From positions 1 through 22,997 of the forward strand of contig CAYURD010000060.1 of the NCBI GenBank assembly GCA_964446865.1: a DNA stretch of 22,997 nucleotides, in the 5' to 3' direction. Below, piece after piece: positions 15,501-22,302 of this stretch. Under the pieces are notes generated by a model. That model had not been told where the DNA came from. It did not search any database and saw only the letters and a list, made by a program, of their open reading frames with translations. Every line of letters begins with the position of its first letter. The stretch's first letter is position 1. This DNA comes from Glaciecola sp964446865. Lineage in GTDB: Bacteria > Pseudomonadota > Gammaproteobacteria > Enterobacterales > Alteromonadaceae. Position numbers and translations under genes: made by a program.

Positions 15501-16342
15501 CGGGAACGGGTCCAAAAGCTGGTGGGCCAAATTACCTTCCTCGTTTGATGATGGAAAAAAGCACGCCACAAGAATCTGATAACACTGATGACTTTGCTGA
15601 TGATCAGGCGCTTGTGAGTGATAATACCTCTAATCAAAAAGTTGAAGAAATGATGATAGCTGCCAAAGCAGTGAAGAACGACTGGCGTTTAACTAGTTTA
15701 ACGTCACGTATTTCTGCGGTTAGGCAATTGTTGGCTAAAATTGCCAATGTAGAAATTGTTGAGGAGCTAGCAGACGACCTTAACAGTACTTTAGCAAGTG
15801 CGCGTTCGCAGTTAATCGCGATAGAAAAGCGCTTAAAGAAACCTAAAGTACTACCAGGTCCAACAGGTGAGAGCAATACCTTGCATCTTGAGCCAAGAGG
15901 CATTCTTGTGACTTTTGCTGACCGCGAGGTACGTTTCGAATATTGGACCTTGTCTATAGTGACAGCACTGGCAACAGGTAATGTTGTTGTGGCGGTTGTA
16001 TCGGATCTTTTTTACGAAGAAGCAAAAGAGTTTAAGGCAAAATTTGAGAGCACTGGCGTACCAAAAGGCGTATTTCAGGTGGCGCGTTTACGTCACCTCG
16101 AGGCTTTATTAGAGCACGATGACATAGCAGGTATGGTGGTAGATAGTAATACGTCTAGAACCGCGATATTTGTGCAAAAAATGGCGGCTAGAACCGGCGC
16201 AATTTTGCCTGTTATCACGGCTAAGCATAACGATAATATGATACAGCGCTTGGTGACTGAAAAGACGATTAGTATTGATACTACGGCGTCGGGAGGTAAT
16301 ACCTCACTAATGACCTTAAGCGAAGAGGATGACAGCGAGTAG
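12518..16342 (+). CDS. putA: Bifunctional proline dehydrogenase / L-glutamate-gamma-semialdehyde dehydrogenase PutA
   Basis: PutA oxidises proline to glutamate in two steps and passes electrons to the quinone pool. Of 1274 residues, about 100-490 are the FAD-dependent PRODH barrel: YSYDMLGEGA near 203, SVKLSAIHPRYD, VKGAYWD at 354-360, and CRVYAPVG followed by RRLLENGANSSFVN. Residues about 560-1030 are the NAD-dependent aldehyde dehydrogenase: ISPWNFP near 685, general base Glu790 in AETGGQ, nucleophile Cys824 in GQRCSA, and FGPC near 920. A degenerate aldehyde-dehydrogenase-like C-terminal domain follows, with the PutA C-terminal motif TASGGNTSLMTL. The N-terminal ribbon-helix-helix of trifunctional enteric PutA is absent, so autoregulation is not expected. 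AAGAGG precedes the ATG. Confidence 0.97.
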   Translation: MLLDSNVQSDSSIRQKIRDFYRINETQAIEHILPEAEVSMRARSRAWERARTLVLRIRKEQEGHGGVDALLNEYSLSSEEGVVLMCLAEALLRVPDKSTQDELIRDKLSKGQWSSHLGNSDSLFVNASAWGLMFTGNMVNYANERKNKQFGLLKKTLGRVGEPVIRRAMNIAMKVMGKQFVMGENIKDAVDRAKEKEKIGYVYSYDMLGEGARTFADADRYYKSYQNAIEVIGEAGKGKGPRKSPGISVKLSAIHPRYDFIKQQKVVPEISERLKQLCLQAKKHNIGLTVDAEESERLEISLDIIKTVFSDPDLADWNGFGIAVQAYQKRAIFVIEWLRELTVSVNKKMMVRLVKGAYWDTEIKHTQQGGFEDFPVFTRKASTDVSYHACANRLLAYRDSMYPQFATHNAYTASVILELAGDDKEGFEFQCLHGMGDTLYDQIVMEEGIQCRVYAPVGQHEDLLAYLVRRLLENGANSSFVNAIVDVDKEVEELLDDPVEHTQRLAKRVNTQIAMPIDLYGASRANSKGLDIYDINKIEDLSTSLERWFTQHSQSITAAEQATDQKELNDHIVKNPANLNEVVGYHRFDTPEQMLAKLETVSQACTNWAQTPVRERAEILMRTADILERHMDELIGLCIKEAGKITQDSIDEIREAVDFARYYAVEAQKLDKDQRLTPRGVILCISPWNFPLAIFLGQVVAALATGNSVIAKPAEQTSLIAIRAVELMHAVGLPKEVLQLVIAKGPDVGATLLPNEKIAGVMFTGSTQTGTLISRVLAERGSIQVPLIAETGGQNCMVVDSSALPEQVVDDVVASGFQSAGQRCSALRVLFLQEDVADNIINMIIGAMKELSIGDPQWLSTDIGPVIDEKALSTLKAHAQDMQKRAKLLYACELNENAEGHFFAPHLFEIDNINVLEKEVFGPCIHVVRFKGKELHKVMEQINSTGFGLTFGVHTRIEERAYELATLSAAGNVYINRNMIGAIVGVQPFGGRGLSGTGPKAGGPNYLPRLMMEKSTPQESDNTDDFADDQALVSDNTSNQKVEEMMIAAKAVKNDWRLTSLTSRISAVRQLLAKIANVEIVEELADDLNSTLASARSQLIAIEKRLKKPKVLPGPTGESNTLHLEPRGILVTFADREVRFEYWTLSIVTALATGNVVVAVVSDLFYEEAKEFKAKFESTGVPKGVFQVARLRHLEALLEHDDIAGMVVDSNTSRTAIFVQKMAARTGAILPVITAKHNDNMIQRLVTEKTISIDTTASGGNTSLMTLSEEDDSE

Positions 16343-16358
16343 CGCGAGGCCGCGCTAC
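16339..16358. terminator. Hairpin spanning the convergent putA and ygiM-like stop codons
   Basis: A perfect 8-bp GC-rich stem GTAGCGCG / CGCGCTAC (16339-16346, 16351-16358) with a four-base loop includes the stop codons of both genes, which end 12 bp apart. There is no strong T tract on either side, so intrinsic termination is uncertain. Confidence 0.45.
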
Positions 16359-17008
16359 ATTAGTCTGTCTTTGTTGTTACGTTTGCGGCCAATAAGCCCA
16401 AGAATGTAACCAATCACTAATGCTGATATTGCTAAAATACCACCGCGAGTAAACCACATCATATTGTTGGTGCGCTCGCGTTTTTCTAATTGCTCGTTTA
16501 ATCTAGCGACTTCTTCAAGTTGTTCTGTTAACTGGCGATTTAGTGCAAATTTTTGTTCTTCGTTTTGCGTTAAATTTTCCATTGCCGCGTCGACTTTACT
16601 TTGCATATTTGCTAGTTCTTTGTTTTTATCATTCAGGCTAATTTCCATATCAAGTACGTCTTGCCTAATAGACTGATTGCGCGTGACGAATTTAGACTCA
16701 ACCCAGCCAGTGCGCTGGCGAGCATCAATAATTTCTGCGTATCCCGCATCGCTATCTACTTGTAATAACTGCACTTGCGAGCCTGCCGTAATTGATCCTA
16801 GCAAACGAAACTCTTTGCTTGGGCCAGCATGTAAATATATAAACAAATCATCAGAGATGTATCTAAAATCGCCTGTTTGGTCGTTAGGTTCTTGCTGTGT
16901 TTGACTGTTACTTTGCGTTGATTGAGCACTCGCATGCGACATCAACAACGAGGAGATAATAACGACTGATATGAAAAACAAAATGACTGAATGAAAAAAT
17001 GCACGCAT
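16355..17008 (-). CDS. ygiM: YgiM-type SH3-domain membrane protein (TIGR04211-like)
   Basis: The protein has an N-terminal signal sequence (1-29, ending ASAQ), a bacterial SH3-like domain (about 47-110; YISDDLFIYLHAGPS...GWVESKFV), a coiled coil (about 113-180) and a C-terminal transmembrane helix (about 189-206) followed by a basic tail GRKRNNKD. This is the TIGR04211/YgiM architecture; the molecular role is not known. I chose the ATG at 17008 (217 residues) because it begins a clean signal peptide and has AGGAAT upstream (17021-17026). An in-frame ATG at 17077 would prepend 23 residues that spoil the signal. It is divergent from the ygiF-like gene, as in E. coli, which supports the assignment. 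Confidence 0.85.
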   Translation of the reverse strand: MRAFFHSVILFFISVVIISSLLMSHASAQSTQSNSQTQQEPNDQTGDFRYISDDLFIYLHAGPSKEFRLLGSITAGSQVQLLQVDSDAGYAEIIDARQRTGWVESKFVTRNQSIRQDVLDMEISLNDKNKELANMQSKVDAAMENLTQNEEQKFALNRQLTEQLEEVARLNEQLEKRERTNNMMWFTRGGILAISALVIGYILGLIGRKRNNKDRLM

Positions 17009-17158
17009 GAAAAATTGAAAATTCCTAAAGTAAATTACCTTAAAACAAAGCCTAGTCGTATGTTTGTGAAATAACAAGCGACTGAATGTGTTATAGTTTT
17101 TTGATATTCTGTTATCGTCATCTTAAACAAATTCAATAGTTTTTGTGGAAATAGTTTT

Positions 17159-18670
17159 ATGGAAATTGAACTTAAACTTGCCTGTCAACAAAACGCGCTT
17201 AACCTGTTTGAAGAAAAAGTACTCCCTTTGCTTAAGGAGCAAGGCTTTGAGATTCAAGAGTCTACGGCTTTTTTAGAAAATGATTATTTTGATACGCCTA
17301 GCAATTATTTTGGCCAGCGCAAAATGGGCTGTCGAGTGCGCGGAAAAAATAACCAGTATGAGCAAACGATTAAAACAAAAGGGCAGGTACAAGGCGGTTT
17401 GCATCAGCGACCAGAGTATAATGTTGCGCTATCGTCAAACAAGCCAGATTTACGTTTGTTTCCTTCAGATGTCTGGATAGATGATGTTGATGCTGATGTT
17501 GATATAGGTGTGTTAAATAGTCAGCTTGAGGTACTCTTTTCCACTCATTTTGAACGAACTACTTTCATTATTAGTCGTGCTGAACAAAAACTCGAAGTGG
17601 TGTTTGACCTTGGTGAAGTTAAGCATCAACATGAAACGCTGCCAATTTGCGAGATTGAGCTTGAGCTTATAAGTGGTGATACGCTTATTCTTTATGACAT
17701 TGCTGAGCTAATCGTCAAGTATATTCCTTCTCGTTTGAGTGATACTACAAAAGCAGCTCGAGGCTACTTATTAATGAGCGGGCGGCGTTTAGAAGTCAAA
17801 GAACTGCCTACGTTTTTGCATTTAGACGACAAGCAAACAACAGAAGAGGCTTTTAGTTTTGCCGTGTCTCAAGCCTTAGAACATTGGCAGTTTCATCAGC
17901 AAATTTATATGCAAAGCTCAACTTTAAAAGCCTTGCAGCAAGTTCGATTGAGTATTTTATTATTACTCCAAAGTGTCGCATTGTATTTACCCGTTTTACA
18001 ATGTGATGAACTGCTTAAGCTGCACAAACAATTGCTAAGGTTGAGCCAAGCATGGGGATGGCAAGAACAATTGCATAGCATACGGCGCTTGCGTTCAAAA
18101 AATGGCCCCTTTTCCAGGCGTATTCCTAAAAGTCAGAATTTGATGAATTATCTTCTAGGTCGTCGTGAGGGCTTACTTAATGCGCATAAGCCCAGAGACT
18201 TGAATATGTCTGAGTTGAGCACGTCGGCGCAATTAGCGGCTTCTAAGGTGATTTTTTTAAAACCGTGGAGAGATCAGATTTCAGGCACCGAACTCGCTGT
18301 TAAGAAACATGCTAGTGGTTGGTTATCTCAAAGTTGGCAGACTATTCAGCAGTCGCTGCCGCAGCAATCAGGCATGGATGACAAGCAATATTTAAGTGTA
18401 GATGTCTTATTGCGCCAAGCTTTATTTAACGGTTTTTTATTAGCCGATTTATTTGCTGACAGCCGAGGGAGTTTTCGAGATCCGTGGCTTGACTTAGCGT
18501 CGGGTATTGAAGAGTTAAAGGCCCTTAAGTTTTTGCGAGACGCTTGTGATGAGCTAAATTTTGCTGATCAAGACGATCTAAATATTTGGATTGAAGAAAA
18601 AACCCACAGTGTTATTAAAGTCATGGAGCAGACACGTGAAGTGGCTATGGAAGCCGACGTGTATTGGTAG
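17159..18670 (+). CDS. ygiF: CYTH-CHAD domain protein, probable inorganic triphosphatase
   Basis: The N-terminal CYTH domain (about 1-205) opens with MEIELKL, the ExExK triphosphate-tunnel signature (Glu2, Glu4, Lys6), and contains NDYFDTP and GCRVRGKNNQYEQTIKTKG. E. coli YgiF with this domain hydrolyses inorganic triphosphate. The C-terminal part (about 225-500) is a helical CHAD domain, a family that binds polyphosphate. At 503 residues it is longer than E. coli YgiF (433); the CHAD part is only weakly conserved to my eye. It is divergent from the ygiM-like gene across 81 bp. glnE, which follows ygiF in E. coli, is not downstream here. Confidence 0.88.
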   Translation: MEIELKLACQQNALNLFEEKVLPLLKEQGFEIQESTAFLENDYFDTPSNYFGQRKMGCRVRGKNNQYEQTIKTKGQVQGGLHQRPEYNVALSSNKPDLRLFPSDVWIDDVDADVDIGVLNSQLEVLFSTHFERTTFIISRAEQKLEVVFDLGEVKHQHETLPICEIELELISGDTLILYDIAELIVKYIPSRLSDTTKAARGYLLMSGRRLEVKELPTFLHLDDKQTTEEAFSFAVSQALEHWQFHQQIYMQSSTLKALQQVRLSILLLLQSVALYLPVLQCDELLKLHKQLLRLSQAWGWQEQLHSIRRLRSKNGPFSRRIPKSQNLMNYLLGRREGLLNAHKPRDLNMSELSTSAQLAASKVIFLKPWRDQISGTELAVKKHASGWLSQSWQTIQQSLPQQSGMDDKQYLSVDVLLRQALFNGFLLADLFADSRGSFRDPWLDLASGIEELKALKFLRDACDELNFADQDDLNIWIEEKTHSVIKVMEQTREVAMEADVYW

Positions 18671-18735
18671 TCTTTTTAAGTTGCTGAAAAATATAGCTTA
18701 TTCATTTTTTTATACGGAATTTTTTTTCTTAAGGA

Positions 18736-18762
18736 CGCTTAATCGATTTTCTCAATTAAGCG
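18736..18762 (+). terminator. Possible terminator after the ygiF-like gene
   Basis: An 8-bp perfect stem CGCTTAAT / ATTAAGCG (18736-18743, 18755-18762) with an 11-base loop is followed by a T-rich stretch starting about eight bases later. The stem is AT-rich, so this is tentative. Confidence 0.4.
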
Positions 18763-18845
18763 CATCGGTTCTTTTCGTTTTAAAAACATTAAAAACATCT
18801 ATATCTTTATCATCAACGTAATGAGATAGCGAAACGCATTAGGCG

Positions 18846-18888
18846 CAATATGCTAAACATCTTTGCCAAGAATTGTATAAGCATATTG
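18846..18888. promoter_or_regulatory. Inverted repeat upstream of ahpC
   Basis: CAATATGCT (18846-18854) and AGCATATTG (18880-18888) are perfect 9-bp inverted arms 25 bp apart, about 70-110 bp before the ahpC ATG. They could be a regulator site or a leader stem. They do not match the usual OxyR half-site pattern convincingly. Confidence 0.4.
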
Positions 18889-18957
18889 AATTTTTCGTCA
18901 TGAGTATTGCGTCTTAGAAACAAAGAATTTTTTACTATAACCTAAAGGAAACTAAAA

Positions 18958-19521
18958 ATGTCAATGATAAACCAGATGATCCCAGACTTTTCTGTAGAAG
19001 CTTTTCACGATGGTGAATTTAAAACTATCACTAGCGAAGACGTAAAAGGAAAATGGTCAATTTTCTTGTTTTACCCTGCAGACTTCACGTTTGTATGCCC
19101 AACTGAATTAGAAGACATGGCAAACATCCACAGCGAGCTTAACGAGCTAGGTGTTGAAGTATATGGTGTATCAACTGATTCACACTTTGTACACAAAGCA
19201 TGGCACGACACGTCTGACGCAATTGGTAAAGTGACTTATCCATTACTTTCAGATAACGTTTTTGCATTATCACGTGGTTTTGACGTGTTAATTGAAGAAG
19301 AAGGTCGTGCACTACGTGGTACTTTCTTAGCTAACCCTGAAGGTATTGTAAAAGTGGCTGAAATCCATGACTTAGGCATTGGTCGTAGCGCTAAAGATAT
19401 GCTTCGTAAAGTGAAAGCAGCACAATATGTTGCTAACAACGACGGTGAAGTATGTCCAGCAGCTTGGGAACAAGGTCAAGAGACACTTACACCTAGCTTA
19501 GATTTAGTTGGTAAAATCTAA
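18958..19521 (+). CDS. ahpC: Alkyl hydroperoxide reductase subunit C (typical 2-Cys peroxiredoxin)
   Basis: AhpC reduces hydrogen peroxide, organic hydroperoxides and peroxynitrite and is re-reduced by AhpF. The 187-residue protein matches the E. coli length. The peroxidatic Cys47 lies in DFTFVCPTE (42-50), and the resolving Cys166 in EVCPAAW (164-170). The C-terminal segment typical of peroxide-sensitive AhpC is present. A strong ribosome-binding site AAAGGAA (18944-18950) precedes the ATG. Codon choice seems skewed toward those of highly expressed genes, by eye. ahpF follows after 268 bp with two hairpins between. OxyR control is the usual rule, but I could not identify a clear OxyR site. 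Confidence 0.97.
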   Translation: MSMINQMIPDFSVEAFHDGEFKTITSEDVKGKWSIFLFYPADFTFVCPTELEDMANIHSELNELGVEVYGVSTDSHFVHKAWHDTSDAIGKVTYPLLSDNVFALSRGFDVLIEEEGRALRGTFLANPEGIVKVAEIHDLGIGRSAKDMLRKVKAAQYVANNDGEVCPAAWEQGQETLTPSLDLVGKI

Positions 19522-19551
19522 TACGTTAAATAAAGTATAGTTTACTTTGAT

Positions 19552-19573
19552 GCTCGCAGAGTTTTCTGCGAGC
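19552..19573 (+). terminator. Hairpin downstream of ahpC
   Basis: A perfect 9-bp stem GCTCGCAGA / TCTGCGAGC (19552-19560, 19565-19573) with a GTTT loop lies 30 bp past the ahpC stop. No T run follows, so it may act as an mRNA 3'-end stabiliser or partial terminator instead of a full terminator. Confidence 0.6.
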
Positions 19574-19585
19574 TGTCATCAGGGA

Positions 19586-19627
19586 GTAAAGGTTTGTTGT
19601 TGTTAACAGGCGACAACAACCTTTTAC
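19586..19627. terminator. Second hairpin between ahpC and ahpF
   Basis: Arms 19586-19602 and 19611-19627 are 17 nt each and complementary at all but one position, allowing two G-U pairs, with an eight-base loop. A stretch ACTTCCCC follows, not a T tract. Together with the preceding hairpin it should uncouple ahpC and ahpF transcript levels. Confidence 0.5.
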
Positions 19628-19737
19628 TTCCCCACTTTAATTTTTATTGGTTATCACAACAGCCAAGGGATACGTGTAACAACAATTTTGTTACCGTCTA
19701 TAAATGCTAGTTGAGAACCACATCACTTTTTGTCGAT

Positions 19738-19746
19738 TGTTATACT
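19738..19746 (+). promoter_or_regulatory. Candidate extended -10 promoter for ahpF
   Basis: TGTTATACT gives a TGn element plus TATACT (19741-19746), about 44 bp before the ahpF ATG and downstream of the two hairpins. No good -35 hexamer is visible. Confidence 0.4.
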
Positions 19747-19789
19747 AGTAAGGTAGAGCGCCAAGAAGTCAAATATGAGGAGTTAGACA

Positions 19790-21394
19790 ATGCTAACACA
19801 AGACATATTAAACGCCTTAAAAGGCTACATGAAAGATTTAAACCACAATATCACCTTTGCAGTGCAACAAGGTGAACATGCCAAGCGAGCAGAGCTTTTG
19901 GAAATGCTTAACCAACTTGCATCAACGTCTAGTAAGATTACCGTCGAAGATGTTGATAGAGCCGATGACTTAAGAAGTCCAGTGAGTTTTTTAGTGCAAG
20001 CAGACGGCAATGATACTGGTATTAAATTCTCTGGCGTGCCTGGTGGACATGAGTTTAACTCACTTATTTTAGCGGTACTTCAAGCAGGCGGTAGCAAGTT
20101 AAAGTTAGATGAAAGTATCCAGAACATGGTTAAGAAAGTGAATGAAAAACTTAAATTCCAAGTTTACGTGAGCTTAAGCTGCCACGCTTGCCCAGATGTT
20201 GTACAAGCGATGAACCAATTTGCCTTGCTTAACCCAAACATTGAAGCAGAAATGATTGACGGCGGTGTATACCCAGAATTGGTTGAAGAAAACAACATCC
20301 AAGGTGTACCCACTGTGTATATGAATGGTGAAGTATTCGCGAGTGGTAAAGTTGAAATAGCCGGTATTATTGAAAAGCTGAGCGCCGCTCGCCCTGAAAT
20401 TCTTGCCGCTGATGACGCGCCGCAAAACACCATGCCATTGCAAGATGTCACCGTGATTGGTGGTGGCCCTGCGGGTATTTCGGCCGCTATTTATTCGGCA
20501 CGTAAAGGCTTAAAAGTGACTATTGTTGCTGACCGTTTTGGTGGACAAGTTAAAGATACGATGGGTATCGAAAACTTAATTTCGGTAAAATATACTACCG
20601 GTCCAGAGCTAACAGGTTCGTTAGTGAGTCACCTAGATGAACACGATGTGACTAAAAAAGAACACATTAGAGTCGAAAAAATAGAAAAGGGTAAAATTAA
20701 AACCATTACCCTAAGTAACGGTGAGGTATTTAAAACCCGCACTATTATTATTGCTACTGGTGCAAACTGGCGCGAACTAGGCGTACCTGGTGAAAAAGAA
20801 AACATTGGTAATGGTGTTGCCTATTGCCCGCACTGTGATGGACCCTTCTATAAAGGCAAAGATGTTGCTGTTATTGGTGGCGGTAACTCAGGTGTAGAAG
20901 CTGCCCTTGACTTAGCGGGCATTGTGAAGTCGGTGACGGTTTATGAGTTTTTACCCGAACTTAAAGCGGATAAAGTGTTGGTTGATGAGTTATATAAGCG
21001 CGACAATATTTCAGTTGTTAAAAACGCTGCGACCAAGCAAGTCATTGCTGAAAACGGAAAGGTGAGTGCTATTGAATATATTGACCGCGCTACTGATGAA
21101 GTTCATCAACAGGCCTTGCACGGTATATTTGTACAAATTGGTTTAGTACCTAACTCTAAAGTAGTCGAAGGCGTGGTTGATTTAACCAAATACGGTGAAG
21201 TGCAAATCAATGAAAAAGGCGCAACAAGTGAAGAAGGTATTTTTGCTTGTGGTGATGTAACGACTGTACCTTACAAGCAAATTGTTGTTGCAATGGGCGA
21301 AGGCTCTAAAGCGTCATTGGCAGCGTTTGATTATTTGTTGATGAATCCCGCTCCATCGCAAGAAGAAGAGACAAGCGCAGAGCAAGCGGCATAA
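19790..21394 (+). CDS. ahpF: Alkyl hydroperoxide reductase subunit F
   Basis: AhpF is the NADH-dependent flavoprotein disulfide reductase that recycles AhpC. Residues 1-200 form the tandem thioredoxin-like N-terminal domain with the redox pair SCHAC (Cys131, Cys134). The C-terminal thioredoxin-reductase-like part has an FAD-binding IGGGPAGISAA (from 223), the redox centre YCPHC (Cys346, Cys349), an NADH-binding IGGGNSGVEAA (from 362) and the FAD-contacting GIFACGDV. Length 534 is slightly over the E. coli 521, with an acidic/alanine tail (SQEEETSAEQAA). GAGGAG (19777-19782) is a strong ribosome-binding site. Confidence 0.97.
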   Translation: MLTQDILNALKGYMKDLNHNITFAVQQGEHAKRAELLEMLNQLASTSSKITVEDVDRADDLRSPVSFLVQADGNDTGIKFSGVPGGHEFNSLILAVLQAGGSKLKLDESIQNMVKKVNEKLKFQVYVSLSCHACPDVVQAMNQFALLNPNIEAEMIDGGVYPELVEENNIQGVPTVYMNGEVFASGKVEIAGIIEKLSAARPEILAADDAPQNTMPLQDVTVIGGGPAGISAAIYSARKGLKVTIVADRFGGQVKDTMGIENLISVKYTTGPELTGSLVSHLDEHDVTKKEHIRVEKIEKGKIKTITLSNGEVFKTRTIIIATGANWRELGVPGEKENIGNGVAYCPHCDGPFYKGKDVAVIGGGNSGVEAALDLAGIVKSVTVYEFLPELKADKVLVDELYKRDNISVVKNAATKQVIAENGKVSAIEYIDRATDEVHQQALHGIFVQIGLVPNSKVVEGVVDLTKYGEVQINEKGATSEEGIFACGDVTTVPYKQIVVAMGEGSKASLAAFDYLLMNPAPSQEEETSAEQAA

Positions 21395-21421
21395 TCACAA
21401 GCATTACGTCAAGCCAAAATT

Positions 21422-21456
21422 CGGCCGCGTTGTTTAAGAGACAACGTGGCCGTTTT
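21422..21456 (+). terminator. Rho-independent terminator of ahpF, possibly bidirectional
   Basis: A 12-bp stem with one G-U pair (21422-21433 and 21441-21452) and a seven-base loop is followed by TTTT. It abuts the cobB stop at 21457. On the other strand the stem is followed by AATTTTGG, so it could also end cobB transcription. Confidence 0.85.
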
Positions 21457-22200
21457 CTATTTCATAGCCACCAAACACTCTTTCACAAACGCCGGTACTA
21501 ACTCACTCGCTCTACCATATCTTTTTTCCATAAAGTCACTGTCACTGCTTGTTGGCTCAAGGTTCAACTCAAGCGTGTAAGCGCCCATTTGATTGGCAAA
21601 CGAGACAAAGCCAGCGGCTGGATAGACATTACCTGAGGTGCCAATCGACACAAATAAATCGGCTTCATATAGCTGTTTTTCGATGGTGTCCATGTGATAG
21701 GGCACTTCGCCAAACCATACTATATCTGGGCGCATAGCTTGCGCGACTTCGCAGCATTCACAATATGACTGGCTGTTTAATTCTTGGGTAATTTCAGACG
21801 ATTTTTGACTGACAGGGCACTTTGCCGATAACAATGACCCATGCATATGCAATACATTTTTGCTGCCGCCACGTTCATGCAAATCATCCACATTTTGCGT
21901 CACGATAGTGAGATTTTTACCGAGGCGCTCTTCAAGCTCTCCCAATGCCATATGTGCTTTATTTGGCTTTACGTCGTCACTTTGTAATTGCCAACGACGC
22001 TCATTATAAAAGCGATATACTAATTTAGGATTAGCGGCAAACCCTTCTGGCGTAGCAACTTCTTCTACAGGGTGATTTTCCCAAAGGCCATTATTATCGC
22101 GAAAGGTTTTAATGCCGGATTCGGCTGATATACCTGCGCCTGTGAGTATCACGATTTTGGGTTGTAGCTTTGTTTTAAAGAGTTCTTTTAATGATGGCAT
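21457..22200 (-). CDS. cobB: NAD-dependent protein deacylase (CobB-type sirtuin)
   Basis: This is a Sir2-family enzyme removing acetyl or succinyl groups from lysines using NAD. The NAD-binding GAGISAESGI (21-30) and FRDNNGLW are followed by Tyr65 and Arg68 in FYNERR, the pair that marks class III desuccinylase/demalonylase specificity. The catalytic His120 is in HMHG, after TQNVDDLHERGG (101-112). Zinc-binding cysteines are Cys128 with Cys147, Cys149 and Cys150. GTSGNVYPAAG and LNLEP complete the fold. At 247 residues it is the normal short bacterial form. No obvious Shine-Dalgarno precedes the ATG. It converges on ahpF and is divergent from the partial porin gene. Confidence 0.95.
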   Translation of the reverse strand: MPSLKELFKTKLQPKIVILTGAGISAESGIKTFRDNNGLWENHPVEEVATPEGFAANPKLVYRFYNERRWQLQSDDVKPNKAHMALGELEERLGKNLTIVTQNVDDLHERGGSKNVLHMHGSLLSAKCPVSQKSSEITQELNSQSYCECCEVAQAMRPDIVWFGEVPYHMDTIEKQLYEADLFVSIGTSGNVYPAAGFVSFANQMGAYTLELNLEPTSSDSDFMEKRYGRASELVPAFVKECLVAMK

Positions 22201-22229
22201 GATATTTTTTGATATTTGAAGTGTTAATA

Positions 22230-22258
22230 TTTACTTTATGATAAAGCGTACCTATATT
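22230..22258 (+). promoter_or_regulatory. Sigma-70 promoter candidate for the outer-membrane protein gene
   Basis: TTTACT (22230-22235) and TATATT (22253-22258) are 17 bp apart, leaving a leader of about 38 nt to the ATG at 22303. Confidence 0.55.
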
Positions 22259-22302
22259 ACAGCAACTATCTACCAGCATCGTTAACTTACATCCGAGAAA
22301 GA

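Noticed and set aside
17009..17077. Longer ygiM-like protein starting at 17077
   Set aside because: The added residues would precede and disrupt a clean signal peptide that begins at the ATG at 17008.
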